A stretch of DNA of 64,000 bases from Typha latifolia. Taxonomy: Eukaryota > Streptophyta > Magnoliopsida > Poales > Typhaceae. A program made the position numbers and the translations under genes. The notes below the pieces were generated by a model, which searched no databases, was not told the origin of the DNA, and saw only the letters and a list, made by a program, of their open reading frames with translations. How positions within the stretch are numbered: the stretch's first letter is position 1; each line of letters starts with the position of its first letter. This document shows, piece by piece, positions 47,921-60,209 of this stretch. Where the stretch lies: contig CM034100.1 of assembly GCA_019914945.1 (NCBI GenBank), positions 2,803,209 through 2,867,208 of the forward strand, in the 5' to 3' direction.

Positions 47921-50900
47921 CGAGTTAAAACTGCGGGCACTTTGAGAGAGCTTCTGCGAACCCCTGGTTTTCCGCTAGATCTAACGGCGTTACACTACGC
48001 GAATGACCATTTTTTTGAAAAAAAATAAAATAAAATAAATAAATAGAGAGAAAATCCTCATCTTTATCCATATGACAAATTTGTACCCAAAAAAACAAAA
48101 TGGCTTTTGTTTATATAATATTTCTAATTATCTAAGTATTTACAATCCAATTATTGAAGTTCTTTGAATGATTTAGACATAGTTTTGACAACCTATACCT
48201 TTTAAGTGGCAGATATGTCATAGAAAATGAGACTAACATTTAGAGGTTACTCATAGAAGAGATATTTATTTCATCACTGGTACCTTTCTGAGGAAAACTT
48301 TCTAAAAGGAAAAAAGAATAATCTGAAAACAAATCCAAGATAAATAGCCCTAAAGATTTGAGCCAAGTTGTCGCAAATAAAATCCGACCAAACTGTCATC
48401 GAGATGATGATACAACCCAAATCTAAGAGAGGAAAAAGGGATGAGCTCCAAGTCACAGGCAAGACCATTCATTGGAGCACTTGGATCCTTGAAAACTGTG
48501 GGCGAAATGAAGCAGACTAGTGGTATATACAGTTTAAAAAAATATATTCATAATAGTAAATCAACTTAGATGAGTAAATTATTCAACTAATTAGAGTGTT
48601 CAAAGTGCACGAGGTTCTTAATATTAATACAGAATCTGCAATCTTACTGCATAAATGGAGAGGATGATAGTGATTGTTATTGAATTTCTTTCAACAATAA
48701 TTACCACAGGATGTTATCTTTGCCACTTGGGATTATCCTAAAGTTTAGTCCAAAATCAAGACCAGCATGAGAAGATTTAGGTGTGACAATTATATTACTG
48801 CCCTTCAAATTACTCACACTTTGGATTTTTTTTAGCTAATAAAATCAATAAATATATATTTTAAATGCTCAACTTTCTCGAGACAGAGTGGGCAGTGTGT
48901 CGACTATCCAAACTCCAAACCTTTAGTTGGCTGCATTACCTTAATATAATTGCTACCTATTTTTCATCTAACTCCTGATTATTTACTAATTAGCATAAAA
49001 AATATGATGGTTTCCAACCAAAGACACAAGTGGAACTTTGCAACATGCATGAACTAAGAAAGAGATTTTTATATAAAAAATAAGAATATTTTAGTTATTA
49101 ATGTATACTTATTTACTTTAAAAAATGTACGTTAAAAATTAATTATATTGACAATTGAAAGAGAACTTTTATAACAGTAATTCTGATATTTAAAAAAATT
49201 AGTGATAATTATGTAAAAATCTCATTAAAAATAAATCAGAAGTGACCCAAAGTCACTGTAGTGGAGTGTGACAGTTTCTATAACCCTAATCATCATCTAG
49301 CGTGTCAAATATATATACATATATAAACTATGGAGAAATGAGAGTATATTGCATGTCAGTGACCAAGTGATTATTAAAAAATTATTTATCCCCGTGACCG
49401 CTTAAATATCATGCATGTTGCTTGTGTTTGTTGCTCATTTTGTTTTTTTGCTTGGTAGCAAGCTTGGCTGCTTGCTAAAAATCTTCTTTATTTTAATTGA
49501 TATTTTGTCTATCATTTTCTTTATTTCACCACCCATGGATTCCGATTCGGATTCCTTTCATACTCTCTCTCTTTTCTCCCTTAATATATTAAAAAAAAAG
49601 TTTAATTCGTCAAGATGTTCAATGGACTGAGGGCAAAAAATTTCTATCATCATGGATGGTGTTGGTTAACCCATCTATGTACACCTTTTCATAATTAATC
49701 TCCAAAAAAAAATTTTCTAAGAGAAAAAAAAAGGATATGCAAAGTGACGTATAAATTTAATATTTGATGACACTATTGATATTGTTAGCATGTATCTAAT
49801 AACAGACTCAGATCGACCTACATAAATCAGCATACACTAAATCAATAAACTTACTTTCTAAATAGTGGGCGACATATTTTAACATAAAAAGTATTATAAA
49901 TAAATATAGGCGGGGGAGGTAGTAGGAGGTAGTATTACTTGTGAAACCTTTGAAAGCAATCACAGGAGGATAGCAATAGTATAACATACAGGCTAGTGAT
50001 ATTAGGTGTGAAATTTCTACTCCTACTCGTTCTTGAAACGGGGATTTATTTGGAGGAAAGAAGGAATATAAGATCCAGAAGCATGTGAGGAAATAAAACA
50101 AAATGTATCCTAATGCTGCCAATAGGAGTTCAATCTAGGACTGTGGGGAAACGATATTTTGGACCTTGATGCCACAAAAGAGAGAAATCTATGGCTCGCA
50201 TTCCAGTGCCAATAAAATTCGGTGCAAATATTGGCATGGTGTTATAGTGTACTGACCAAATTACCCTCTTCTAAATTTTATTATACCAAAATAGACCCTT
50301 TTTTAGATTCAATACTGAACATATCTATTCTACTGTTTTTAAAGAGAAGTGTCTGTGAGTTTAGCGTCTTCTAAGACGTTGATAAAAGGAAAAAAAATAA
50401 TTAAGATAGACCTAGTTAAATATATTAGTATTTTATTTAAAAAAAATTTAAATAAATTATTAATAAGTTCAGCGATTTATATATATAAATAGCTGCTAAG
50501 ATTAACATTTTAACTCACTAATTTTTATATATATATAATACTTATAAAATTAGCATTTTATTAATGACTATATTAGGACAGATCTATGTTAATTATATGT
50601 TTACTTGCATCCGGGGCAAGTAGAGGTTTTATATTTTGGTCGATATATAATATAGCCATATAATTTATCATCTAGGCCGGTTTGATTGAAATATAGTGGC
50701 CTTTCCATGCAAAAATGTTTGTAGGCTTTGCAAGGATCGATTTGAAATGAAATTATCTATATGCAAATGAGTATTTGATGTTGCTCTCTTAAATGTTCAT
50801 TATGTTGCATTATGTGCGCTAATTGTGTTCATCTTAATGCCTAACTAGTTGCCTATTAGTTAGCCATCTCTATCTTAGAGATGTTTTGATTCTGTTTTCT

Positions 50901-51160
50901 TCCCAATAAATTAGGCAAGGGAACATCAGATTTCATCTCATGAATCATCACAAATATATTTGTCTGCTATTTTGGAATCTTCTTATCTCTGTCCTGTTTG
51001 GGCTCCATTAAGTTCTAATAAAATTGAGGAAAATTTATCCCACATAATCTTTGACCAAATTGGCTTGTTCTTTAGCTTGCGCATGCTAATCTCATGCGGA
51101 TTAATTTGAGCTCACCCTATCAATCTAGGATTAAAAGGAAGAAGGAAAATCTATAATTAA

Positions 51161-51484
51161 TTAGCATGCTCTTAATATTGCATAATTATAACGAATAAAG
51201 AGAGGTACCTTTTTTGTAGTAGGTATTGGTGCAATGACCGCTTTAAGAGGAGGACAACTTTGACTTCGATCTGCACTTGGCTCAAAATCAATTTGATCAA
51301 GCTTATGCATTTGCCTACCGTCAACCCTAACCATCCGAACCGGTGGTCGAGCTCGACCCTTCCATCCCTTCTTAATTCTAAGCCCACCGAGCTCTTCTAC
51401 AAGATACTTCTCCTTTGAGACAATCCTTTGTACGTAGATTTCTTTTCCCGAAGGTATATACACGCCTTTTGTAGTTGAAGCCAT
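51161..51484 (-). CDS. Small basic protein of unknown function
   Basis: An ORF of 107 residues starting MASTTKGVYIPSGKEIYVQR. It is rich in Lys/Arg/Val with a KKGWKGRARPPVRMVRVDGR patch and no membrane segment. I do not recognise the family. The last coding stretch (VPLFIRYNYAILRAC) looks less like protein. A possible donor, AAAAAG|GTACCT near 51210, suggests the real product may end differently or continue in a further exon. The leader lies in moderately A/T-rich sequence with a (TA)n run about 200 bp upstream. It could be a real small gene or a chance ORF; the composition change at its boundaries favours a gene. Confidence 0.45.
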   Translation of the reverse strand: MASTTKGVYIPSGKEIYVQRIVSKEKYLVEELGGLRIKKGWKGRARPPVRMVRVDGRQMHKLDQIDFEPSADRSQSCPPLKAVIAPIPTTKKVPLFIRYNYAILRAC

Positions 51485-52098
51485 CTCTCCTTACATTGGA
51501 AGATCCAAAGTAGACATAATTTAGATATTATTCCAACTCCATCCAATGCAATCAACATAGAAAGAAAATGGAAGAAGAGAAGAACAGAAATTCATCACTA
51601 TACCTCAAGGAAGAGCGTGTCGATTGGAGCTTCTTCTCTTCCTTGGTGTGTACTTTTTTTCGTTTCCCCCCCTAACTTTTTGTATATATATATATATATA
51701 TTATATTCGTACAAGATCTTAGGAACAGGGGAGGAGGCAAGAGGGACTTTTGGGCGTCGAGCATATTGAACGAAACTAGTAATATTGAGGAGAATATTAA
51801 TCGTATATTACGTATTTGCCCTTCTCTTATTTGAAAATGACGGCTGATTTTGAGAGCGTGGAAGGGCCACCTATGGCCCTTGTGTGAGGGTATATTTGGA
51901 AAATTAAGATGTTAGGCTCTTATCTTCGCCTTCTTTGGTCCCTGCGTTTTTTGTGATCTCCATAGGAGGAGGGGAAGAGAGTGGAGAGGAGAAATTAAAA
52001 TGGGAGGGGGAATTATTGGGCACCCAAAAAGGTGACCTCGTGGGGGACCCACGGTTTACTTACGACTTGGGATATACTGATTCGTTCAGTAGAATGTC

Positions 52099-52108
52099 GC
52101 CACGTGGC
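52099..52108. promoter_or_regulatory. G-box palindrome GCCACGTGGC
   Basis: A perfect 10-bp palindrome with the CACGTG core, lying between the minus-strand ORF ending its leader near 51500 and the plus-strand MBD gene at 53009. It could serve either. Confidence 0.4.
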
Positions 52109-52949
52109 TTCCTGCCGTTCACATGCGCCGCCGATGCCTCCCACCTTATCTGGACCGGATTAGACCGGACCTGAGATAATTTTTCCTTTAATTTTCGAAG
52201 ATATTTATATTAACCACCCTATATATTTGGGTGATTTGCAACGTAAACTAATGTTACCTTTTCTCTTTACATCCATTCCCATTCTATATTTACTTTATAA
52301 TTTCACTAGTGTCTGTAAAATGACTGTAGCGCTCTTGGACTTATTTTAGTAGAGAAAGTTATTATCACTCGCAACATTAAATGTTGTTCTTGTGTTTTAT
52401 AATTTTATATTCATTATTCTAAGAATAAGAATGTGTACTTTAAATGAGACAAAAGATGAGTAAAACAAATAATTAACATAAAAGCCTAATTACTCATTTA
52501 AATATATTATATTGCATCTAACTTGAATTACTATATATATATTATATCGAGTCTAATTGATCCGAGAACTAGCGAGCAAGGCTAAATCCATTCGGCTCGG
52601 CTCAATTATGAGGTTTGAGTCTAAAAGATCAGCTCGGCTTAGCTCATTTCTGAGCTCGTGGCATGATGGGTGCCTACACAACACCCCTCCTAGTAACTTT
52701 CAGTCACAACCGACCTGGTCGGGGTGCCGAGAGAGCTCTGCTCCGTTGGTGAAGGTGACATCACATCCTATACGGATGCCCTAGCCCTAGCTCGAAGAGG
52801 AAGAAGACCTCGAATAGGTCGCTCAGTGAATAAATACTTAATTTGTGGATCTGGATCAAATCATTAGATTTGGTTTGGCCCGAAAGAAAACTCCACATCG
52901 ATTTGAACGATCCAAGATGGGTCCTGCCAAAATGCTAGAGGTTGGTCTC

Positions 52950-52956
52950 TATAAAG
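52950..52956 (+). promoter_or_regulatory. TATA box of the MBD gene
   Basis: TATAAAG, 59 bp upstream of an ATGGAG followed by a splice donor at 53015. It is the main reason for placing the start of the CW/MBD gene here rather than at 55316. Confidence 0.5.
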
Positions 52957-53008
52957 GGCGTGGGTTTTAGCAAATCTCCGCAGCCGAATCAAACATCGCT
53001 GGAAATCC

Positions 53009-55831
53009 ATGGAGGTACGCCTTTCAATATTTCTCCTCCTCCTCCCTCTCCTCTTCCCCAATAAATAACATTTGCAGGAAATGGAAAAAATTCTCGATTT
53101 ATTTCTTGATTTTACTCGGAGTGGTCGTTGGATTTCATTAGTTTCTTCGCATCTGTAATGATTCCTTTGCTGTTGATTGCTTCTTTCTTAAGTATATTCT
53201 GGCCGCGCGTTTGAAGCTATAAAGAGCCATACGGGCTTGGTGGTCTCTGGAAGTAGTTGTAGATAATCCAATCAAAGTCTGGAAGATCTTGGGGTCTATA
53301 GTGTGAAATATAGGAAAGAAGCATATCGGCAAATGTTGATCTCGAACAGTAAGAGAATAATCTTTACTAGTTGTCCTTCTCAGTTGCCTCTCCTCTTCAC
53401 TCTCTTCTCTTAGCTGTTGAATTTTTCTTAGAAGGTGGCATTGTTCTCCTTTTTTCCTATTGGAAATTGAGCAATAACAAGGTATCTTGAATTTTATTCC
53501 TTCGTTATTCTTCTTCTTTAGTAAAGTGGCCAAAGCAGAACAAGGAGTACCAACATAGTTCTTTGATTATATCTTCTTTTATAGACATAACAAAATAAGA
53601 AGAAAGAATCGAAAAGGAAAAAAACTGAACTTGTGGACTATAGTCCTTTCATCTTTCTAAGACTATTTACGCATGATTATATCTGCCCACTTTTGACCCT
53701 GATGGCTTACTTTTAGATTTTGTAATTATGGCTCTCCTTAACTCCCTATTGCAACTACTTAGCAATAATGAAGTTCTTGGTGGTAAGTACCGTAAGTGGC
53801 AGGTATGTGTTTCACTTGTTTGATAAGTCATTAAAACCAGCAAATATAACCACCTAAGTCACATCTCCCTTTTATCCTGATTTATCAATGAGCTTCTGAT
53901 GCACCCTAAGTCACAATTGTAGCTGACCGTCTGTACTAGATACTTATTGGCCATTCAGATATGCATGCATTCATTCGTCTCATGTTCCAAAATGCACTCT
54001 TTACATCTCAGTAAGTTTTAAATCCGTTTTGACATATATTGTCATATTCCGGAGAGTCTTGGTTTGCTCATGTAACAACCTGAATAGTGTAAGGGTTTAT
54101 GGAGGGGACTGCAGTGGATTAACTTAGTGCGAAATTAGTTTATAACCATCAAAGGCACAATGTCAATAGTTGTTTTAGCCCCATAACTAGCAGCTTAAGT
54201 TTTTCTCTCTTGTATTAAGAGTCTTAAGTCAGGACGATCACAGCGAGAAATTAAAAAAATTGGACAGGAATATAAATCTTGCTACTCATCCTCAATGGTC
54301 AAGCCAATGATGTGTGCTAGAAGTTATATTTTTCACTTGTTCAGCTGATTAGTACCATCCATCCCCAAAATCTCTTTCAGCATATATGCCTGGGGCTAAA
54401 GATATGGTCCGCTTTGTCCTAACAAGGAGGTAAAATAACTGTTCTAGGATTATACCAGATTACTGGTATTGGCTGGAACAACTCTCTCCGGGCGCTTTTA
54501 GAGCCTAGGCAGGATAACAGGGAAAACCAAATTTGCCATGACTGTTTCGTGAACAAGTACAACATTAGCAAATTTTGGCTGGTTTTTTGGCCTTCTTCTG
54601 TGAACCTCTTGTATTAACTACTAAAGAAAAGAAAAAGGTTTATATCTGTGCTGTCCAAAGTTTATGTGCTATATATGGAGAATGGTAATAGCAATATGAA
54701 ATGTTGTTAAGTTTGGTTCAGGGAAAGACAATCTAATAGAATGGCTGTTATAGCGTCTCTTTTGAAATGATTCATTTGAAATAAAAGTGCCTAGAACTAT
54801 ACAGTGAGGAAATCTACTTCAAAAATCTTGACTAATATGATAATTTTTGCTACTCAGTAAGATCCATTATTTGATTGGTCTCTGAAAGAGGTTTGCGTGA
54901 TATTCCTCTATATTTGGGTGGTTTTTATTGAATTCTTTCCTTTATTCGAACCTTTCACTTTCTCCTTTTCTTTTTTTCTCTTGGTGTGTTTTCTTTCTTC
55001 TTTGAAATATATCTGTATTCACCTAAACACTACTGCACAGTTTTGTATCAAAATTTTGCTTCCTTTCTTTTATGAGCTTGTTCGTAAATATTTCACATGT
55101 TGACATAATCCTTTCTTCTATTTTGCTTTTCTCTGTGATGATAATTAGATTATTTCCTTTTCTATTATACAAGTGTCTTGTATTCTTGTATTCAAACATT
55201 AGTTTTGTGCATTTAAGGATCTCTCAAGCTACCAAATTGCTTTTGTGCATTTTACTATTGGAACTCTTTTCTATGATGAAATGCAGAAGTGTAGGAATAA
55301 GTAACATACCTAACTATGCATTCTTCATCACAGAAAAAACGTACCAAAGATTCTATTGGTGCATATGCAGTACAATGTGGTAAATGTTTCAAATGGAGGT
55401 TGATTCCGACCAAAGAAGAGTTTGAGACTATCAGAGAGAACTTCATTGAGGACCCCTGGTTCTGCGACAAAAAACCAAAATTTTCTTGTGATGATCCTGG
55501 TGATATAGAGTATGATAGCAGTCGGATATGGGTCGTCGATAAACCAAACTTACCAAAGACTCCCCCCAATACTGAAAGAATGCTTATAATGCGGAAGGAT
55601 TTATCTAAAATGGATACCTATTACATCATGCCTAATGGGAAGAAAGTCAGGGGTATAGGTGATGTGGAGAAGTTTTTAGAAGCACATCCTGAATATAGAG
55701 GTACTTTGCCTATTTCAAGCTTTAGTTTTACGCCGCCCAAGGTTATGGAAGATACAGTTTCTAGCAATTCAGAGTGGAAAGCTTCGGCGAGGAATAAGAA
55801 GCCAAAGACAGCAAGTCCAGATGACAGTTGA
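53009..55831 (+). CDS. MBD4-like: Methyl-CpG-binding-domain protein with CW zinc finger (MBD2/MBD4 type)
   Basis: The main exon (55334-55831) encodes a CW-type zinc finger followed by an MBD, the layout of the plant MBD1/2/4/12 group, which act on chromatin in the nucleus. Expected zinc ligands are Cys17, Cys20, Cys46 and Cys54, with the conserved Trp23 (QCGKCFKWRLIP). The MBD covers about residues 68-125, including RKDLSKMDTYYIMPNGKKVR. A family block FTPPKVMEDTV follows. Two starts are possible. Splicing the 6-nt exon ATGGAG (53009-53014) to the acceptor before 55334 gives MEKKRTKDSIGAYAVQC and 167 residues. Reading unspliced from the ATG at 55316 gives 171. The first is preferred because a TATA box lies 59 bp upstream and an acceptor AG sits exactly at the junction. 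From memory, members of this group are often poor 5-methylcytosine binders. Confidence 0.82.
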
Positions 55832-57196
55832 AGGCTAAATGGAAAGAAAAATGAAAGAAGTGTTTCACTTTCATTGGGAGGAGCCTTGTTCTTGATGATT
55901 TGACGGTCTTAAATCATACGCTCTTCAGTGCAAATTTGATCATCGTGGTCAGCACTCATCTCTCTTCTGCAATGGCACATCAGAAGAAGCCTGGTGATTG
56001 TTTAGATTGCATGGTCTAGTTATCCTATTTTCTTGGCCTGTTGGTAAGAGCAAATCTTAGACTTACATTTCCATGGGTCTCCTACCATGTTGTAATTATA
56101 GCAACCACTGTCAGTCTTTTGTTAGTAGTGGCTTTATATTTCAATCTTATTTTTGTGGCTCTCCTATCAAAACTATAAATTCAAAGTGTACATTGTTGTG
56201 ATATCCCTAAGCTCAGTTTCCTCATCCATCAGGTTACATATGTTCTTTTAAATTGGATTTTTTGCTTTAAAGATTTTGGACATATTGGTTCTGTTCTCCA
56301 TTTTACTAGTTAAGTTGGTCTCTCTTTAAAAATGAAATTATATTATTAGGATCCCAGTTACTTCGAAATGATTAAGAGCCCATGGTAAACTATTAATATG
56401 GGATTTCTATAATTATGTTGGTTTTATTAAGATTGTTAATCTTAAATTAACTACCAAATTATTTGAAAATCATGTAGCTAAGTTCTTCCTCTTTGCCTAC
56501 TCACATTAATGCTGAAGCATACAAATTCACCGATTAGCTAGCTAGCTCGTTCTATGATGAGTTTCTGTATTACCATTTATTTGACCCAAAAAAAAAAAGA
56601 ATCTAAATAAAAGAGATAATTAAGTTTTAACCTCTTGGTTAGCTAAATTCATTTCACTCATTAAAGTTTTATTTATGTCAATTTATTCCTTATAGTTTAG
56701 ACTAAATTATAATAATTACTTCTATTAACATGTTTAATACAACTAGGGGTCTAATTTGAAGATCCTCGTTGGACAAAATTAAATAAACTTTTATGACAAA
56801 ATTAAATAAAATTTTAATATATTTAAAATACTAATAATTAAATTTTAGATTAACAAATATATTAGACATATGTATGTCTTTATTATATGAAATCTTATCG
56901 ATATTATTTTAAATACATTGAAAAGCTTACATAATCCTCTATAATTTTTTCTCTAATAGGTATATTTAAATTTGACACGTTGTAAGATCAAATATGATAA
57001 AAGAAATTTAATTTGAATATATACTCATAAGTGCTAAAATAATAGTTGAGAAAAAAATCTATTCTTTGGGCGGTGTAGATTTTACAGGATAATGGCGTGA
57101 GGTTATCATGAAGAAGGGATGAGGTGTATTAAGGCCATCCATCTCTCCCATCACCCACCTTGTCCTCCCCTCCATCGCCAGCGCAAAAAAGGAAAA
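55832..57196. other. Intergenic region between the MBD and RPH1-like genes
   Basis: MBD gene 3' UTR followed by very A/T-rich DNA from about 56330 to 57050. The last 80 bp form either the leader or an N-terminal extension of the RPH1-like reading frame. No separate gene, RNA or notable repeat was seen. Confidence 0.6.
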
Positions 57197-59610
57197 ATGT
57201 ATCCGTTAACTCCCTGCAGCTCTACAATTTCAAAAGATTTTTTCATTTTACCCTCTGTCAGGACAAGCTCCTACTATTCCACCCTTATCCGTCCAAGAAA
57301 GCTGAGGGCTAGGGCACAATCCGAAGGTTTGGATACTTCTACAATGAGTGGAAGCACAGGAGAAGACGAAGAGGGAGAAGGCAGCAGCAAACCACCACCT
57401 CCTCCGCCCTCTGTTGTTCCAGACATTGATAAGGACATTAAGAAGGTGAGCTGCACTGCTTTTTTAGGTTCAATTCTCTCTACAGTTTGTTTGGATTTTT
57501 CTTACAACTGTTCATCTATCATAGGTTGTAACTTGTACGAGATACCCATTTGGGGAATTTCCCTGTACTGGTCATTTGGTTTTATTATCTTATTTGTGTC
57601 TTATGTGGTGTTCTAGAGGATTTCTTTTATTTTTATTTTTTGAAGCCTGCATCTGTTTTGGTTTTGATATATTGTCAATAATGATCAAGAAATACAATAA
57701 GTTCTACTTGGTTTGTTAGGTTGCCCATGAATCTAGGATATCCGATTTAATAATTATTATGAAAAGCCTTCTGCTTTCCATAGTATAATCAACATATTTG
57801 TCTTGTGATTTTCATTACTGAGCACAATTTCATTGATCTCCTGAGTTCTGGGTGTTCCTCCTGTGGCTTGAGTTGCTTGTTCTGGTGGAATCAAGTTTCC
57901 TCCGTTACTTGTTGTCATAATCTAGTTCATTGGTTTATCCGAGTCATCATGAGTGTGCTCCATGACTGGTGAGTGGTGATTCAGCTAATAGTGTTATAAT
58001 TCCTGTACCCTGTCAGAAAAATACCGTGGTCCCTTTCCCCCAATTTAGCTGAAATGTTACCCTCGATTCAGTTAACAGTGTTATTTCCCCTCTGACTTCA
58101 TACTCATCCATGATCTTTGCACCTCGGTTTATATAACAGCTTATAATAGATTAGGAATGGTACAGTGTATAGATGTTTCTTCTGTTATTCATTCTATGAA
58201 TTTAAGGAGGTTGCATATGTTCAACCCAACATGTTCAATATTCATTGGTTGAAAATCTTAGATGCACATCAGTTATATGCACTATGATATAGATACTTGT
58301 ATGAACACTTCCTTATAATATTTACCCTCTTGTGTTATTTCGCTTGAGGTATTTCTTCATTACTCTCTGAATATATACGTTTATATGCCTCCAGGACTAA
58401 TCATCATCAACAGGTTGTTCAAAAGACTGCCGCAACCTTTGCACCAAGGGCTTCCACGGCCTCAAAGAACCCTGCTGTACCTGGAACTGCTCTATACACT
58501 GTTTTTGAGGTTCAAGGCTATGCTTCAATGTTACTTGGTGGAGCTCTCTCCTTTAATCTTATATTCCCTTCAAATGAACCAGATATCTGGAGATTAATGG
58601 GGATGTGGTCTATTTGGATGTTCAGTAAGTGACCTTTTGGTTTTCAAAATTGCAGAACATTTATCTTTAGATAAGAAGAGGTGAAAAAGCTTTCTTAGTT
58701 CCTTGTTTTAAAGCTATCTATTGAAGGGATAAAATATAAACAGAATCAACTGTAACTCAATTCCTTCCTCTAGATTCTATTCATATGTCATCGAAATTGT
58801 TAAAGACCTTAACCTAGAAGACTCTAGAATCTAGAAAGTATTTGACATTTGGATATTGGAGAAGTTCAAAAATTGTAGACTTCAGCTAAACTGTAATTCA
58901 ATTGCTTCTTATTTATTCCTCCATTTAATTGCACTACTAGTTTCAAATGGATACTTCTATTACATGCCCAACAGAAGTTTAAGATAAGCCATGCAGTAAC
59001 TTCTAGGACAATTTCGCTGAACTTCTCAAACTATTAAAATTAATGTTAGTTTTAGTAATATACATGCTTTATTCGTTGAGAGATCTATAGTGAAAGAATA
59101 CTGTTTGAGATAAATTTCAAAAGCATCATAGTAGAGAAAAATATATCTTTTAATGCTCTACATCTTGTATCCACTTGTCACATGGTCATGATTCAGTTAA
59201 TCGAACTGCATATCTAAGTATCCTCAGTATGTAACATGACTAAGTTAATTACAAGCTGCAGCTGAGAATGCAGTGTTATTTAGGATGAACATATTACTCT
59301 TCACTAAAAGTATAATATTTTTCAGCCATACCTTCTCTTCGAGCGCGTGACTGCTCAAAGAATGAGAAAGAGGCACTGAACTACCTCTTTCTTGTTATCC
59401 CTCTTCTCAATGTTTTGATTCCATTCTTCTGGAAATCTTTCTCAGTTGTTTGGTCTGCAGATACAATTGCTTTCTTCATGATGTATGCCTGGAAGGTATT
59501 TCTTTGTTCCTTTATGTGCGTGCAAGTTTCAAGTTTATCTCCTGTCCGTTAAAACTCATGCTGAAATATTTCACTCTTTGCAGCTCGGGTGGCTTCAAAA
59601 GTCGGATTAG
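57197..59610 (+). CDS. RPH1: RESISTANCE TO PHYTOPHTHORA 1-like chloroplast protein
   Basis: Four exons (57197-57445, 58414-58624, 59326-59495, 59584-59610) give 218 residues, against about 197 for Arabidopsis RPH1. That protein is chloroplast-located and needed for resistance to Phytophthora. The core is nearly unchanged from what I recall of the family: KKVVQKTAATFAPRAST, VFEVQGYASMLLGGALSFNL, GMWSIWMFTIPSLRARDC and a C-terminal WSADTIAFFMMYAWKLGWL. Three or four hydrophobic segments suggest a thylakoid or envelope membrane protein. Residues 1-45 are Ser/Thr/Arg-rich, as in a transit peptide, and an acidic, Pro-rich linker (about 50-80) follows. An in-frame ATG at 57119 would add 26 residues; 57197 is chosen because it starts a typical transit peptide. 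All introns are GT-AG. Confidence 0.9.
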
Positions 59611-60103
59611 TGTTGAGTTCCGACGGTTAGTTTAATCTTCACGGAGCTCTTCAATGAATTGGATTGATGAAGGGTTCTATACCTATAAACTTTCTGCGAA
59701 CAGCATTACCTGAAGTCTGATCCTGAAAGAGTCAGCTTAGACTAATAAAGTTGCAGATAAATTTGTAAGATGAGAACTTTTGAATGTGCGAGATTTACTG
59801 TCAGACGAGTGAAAAGCTTGTGGCAATTTGTCTTGGAAGGGAAACTGAAAGTATGATGTGAAATTTGGTTAGGAACTTATTTTGAACATAGATCTCATTT
59901 TGTTTCAAATGTAAAGAAAATTTTATTACTTGATGACAAATATCAGCTCAAAAATCAGTCCACTTCTTGTATTTGATTTTTGTTTCAACTTGCTAACTCA
60001 GATTGACTTGATAAACCACATTAGCTTGATAAATTTAAAGCAGCCTTCACTGTTTATCATCTCAATCCAACAATTGTGCCAAAAAAAAAAACGAAAAAAA
60101 ACA

Positions 60104-60135
<32 letters not shown>

Positions 60136-60209
60136 GAATTTTGCCGCTACTTCGTATTAGTCCGGCTTGAACATAACGCACAGTCAAAACTGGAAGTTTG
60201 TGTTGTCAA
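59611..60209. other. Spacer with AAAG repeat
   Basis: RPH1-like 3' UTR, an A-rich run at about 60081-60102 followed by (AAAG)n at 60103-60134, and the leader of the COA4-like gene. The ORF at 59930-60160 reads through the repeat and is not supported. Confidence 0.6.

Larger units (their letters stand above)
47541..51160. other. Long intergenic region upstream of PPDK
   Basis: Begins with the PPDK leader (GAA/GTT-type triplet repeats), the TATA box and an inverted repeat with TCP-type sites. From about 48000 to 51150 it is A/T-rich. I looked on the minus strand for an upstream exon encoding a plastid transit peptide, as in dual-promoter PPDK genes, and saw none that I could support. ORFs such as 47771-48028 and 49808-50122 have no recognisable features. 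Confidence 0.55.
51485..53008. other. Intergenic region between divergent genes
   Basis: Contains a (TA)n run at 51683-51703, a GCCACGTGGC G-box palindrome at 52099-52108, A/T-rich DNA and a GC-richer segment at about 52550-52850 whose repeated GCTCGG words look like part of a dispersed repeat. The right end is the MBD gene promoter. No gene is supported. Confidence 0.55.

Noticed and set aside
47541..51160. Upstream plastid-targeting PPDK exon
   Set aside because: No minus-strand reading with a transit-peptide-like sequence and a donor in the needed phase was recognised; absence is not proven.
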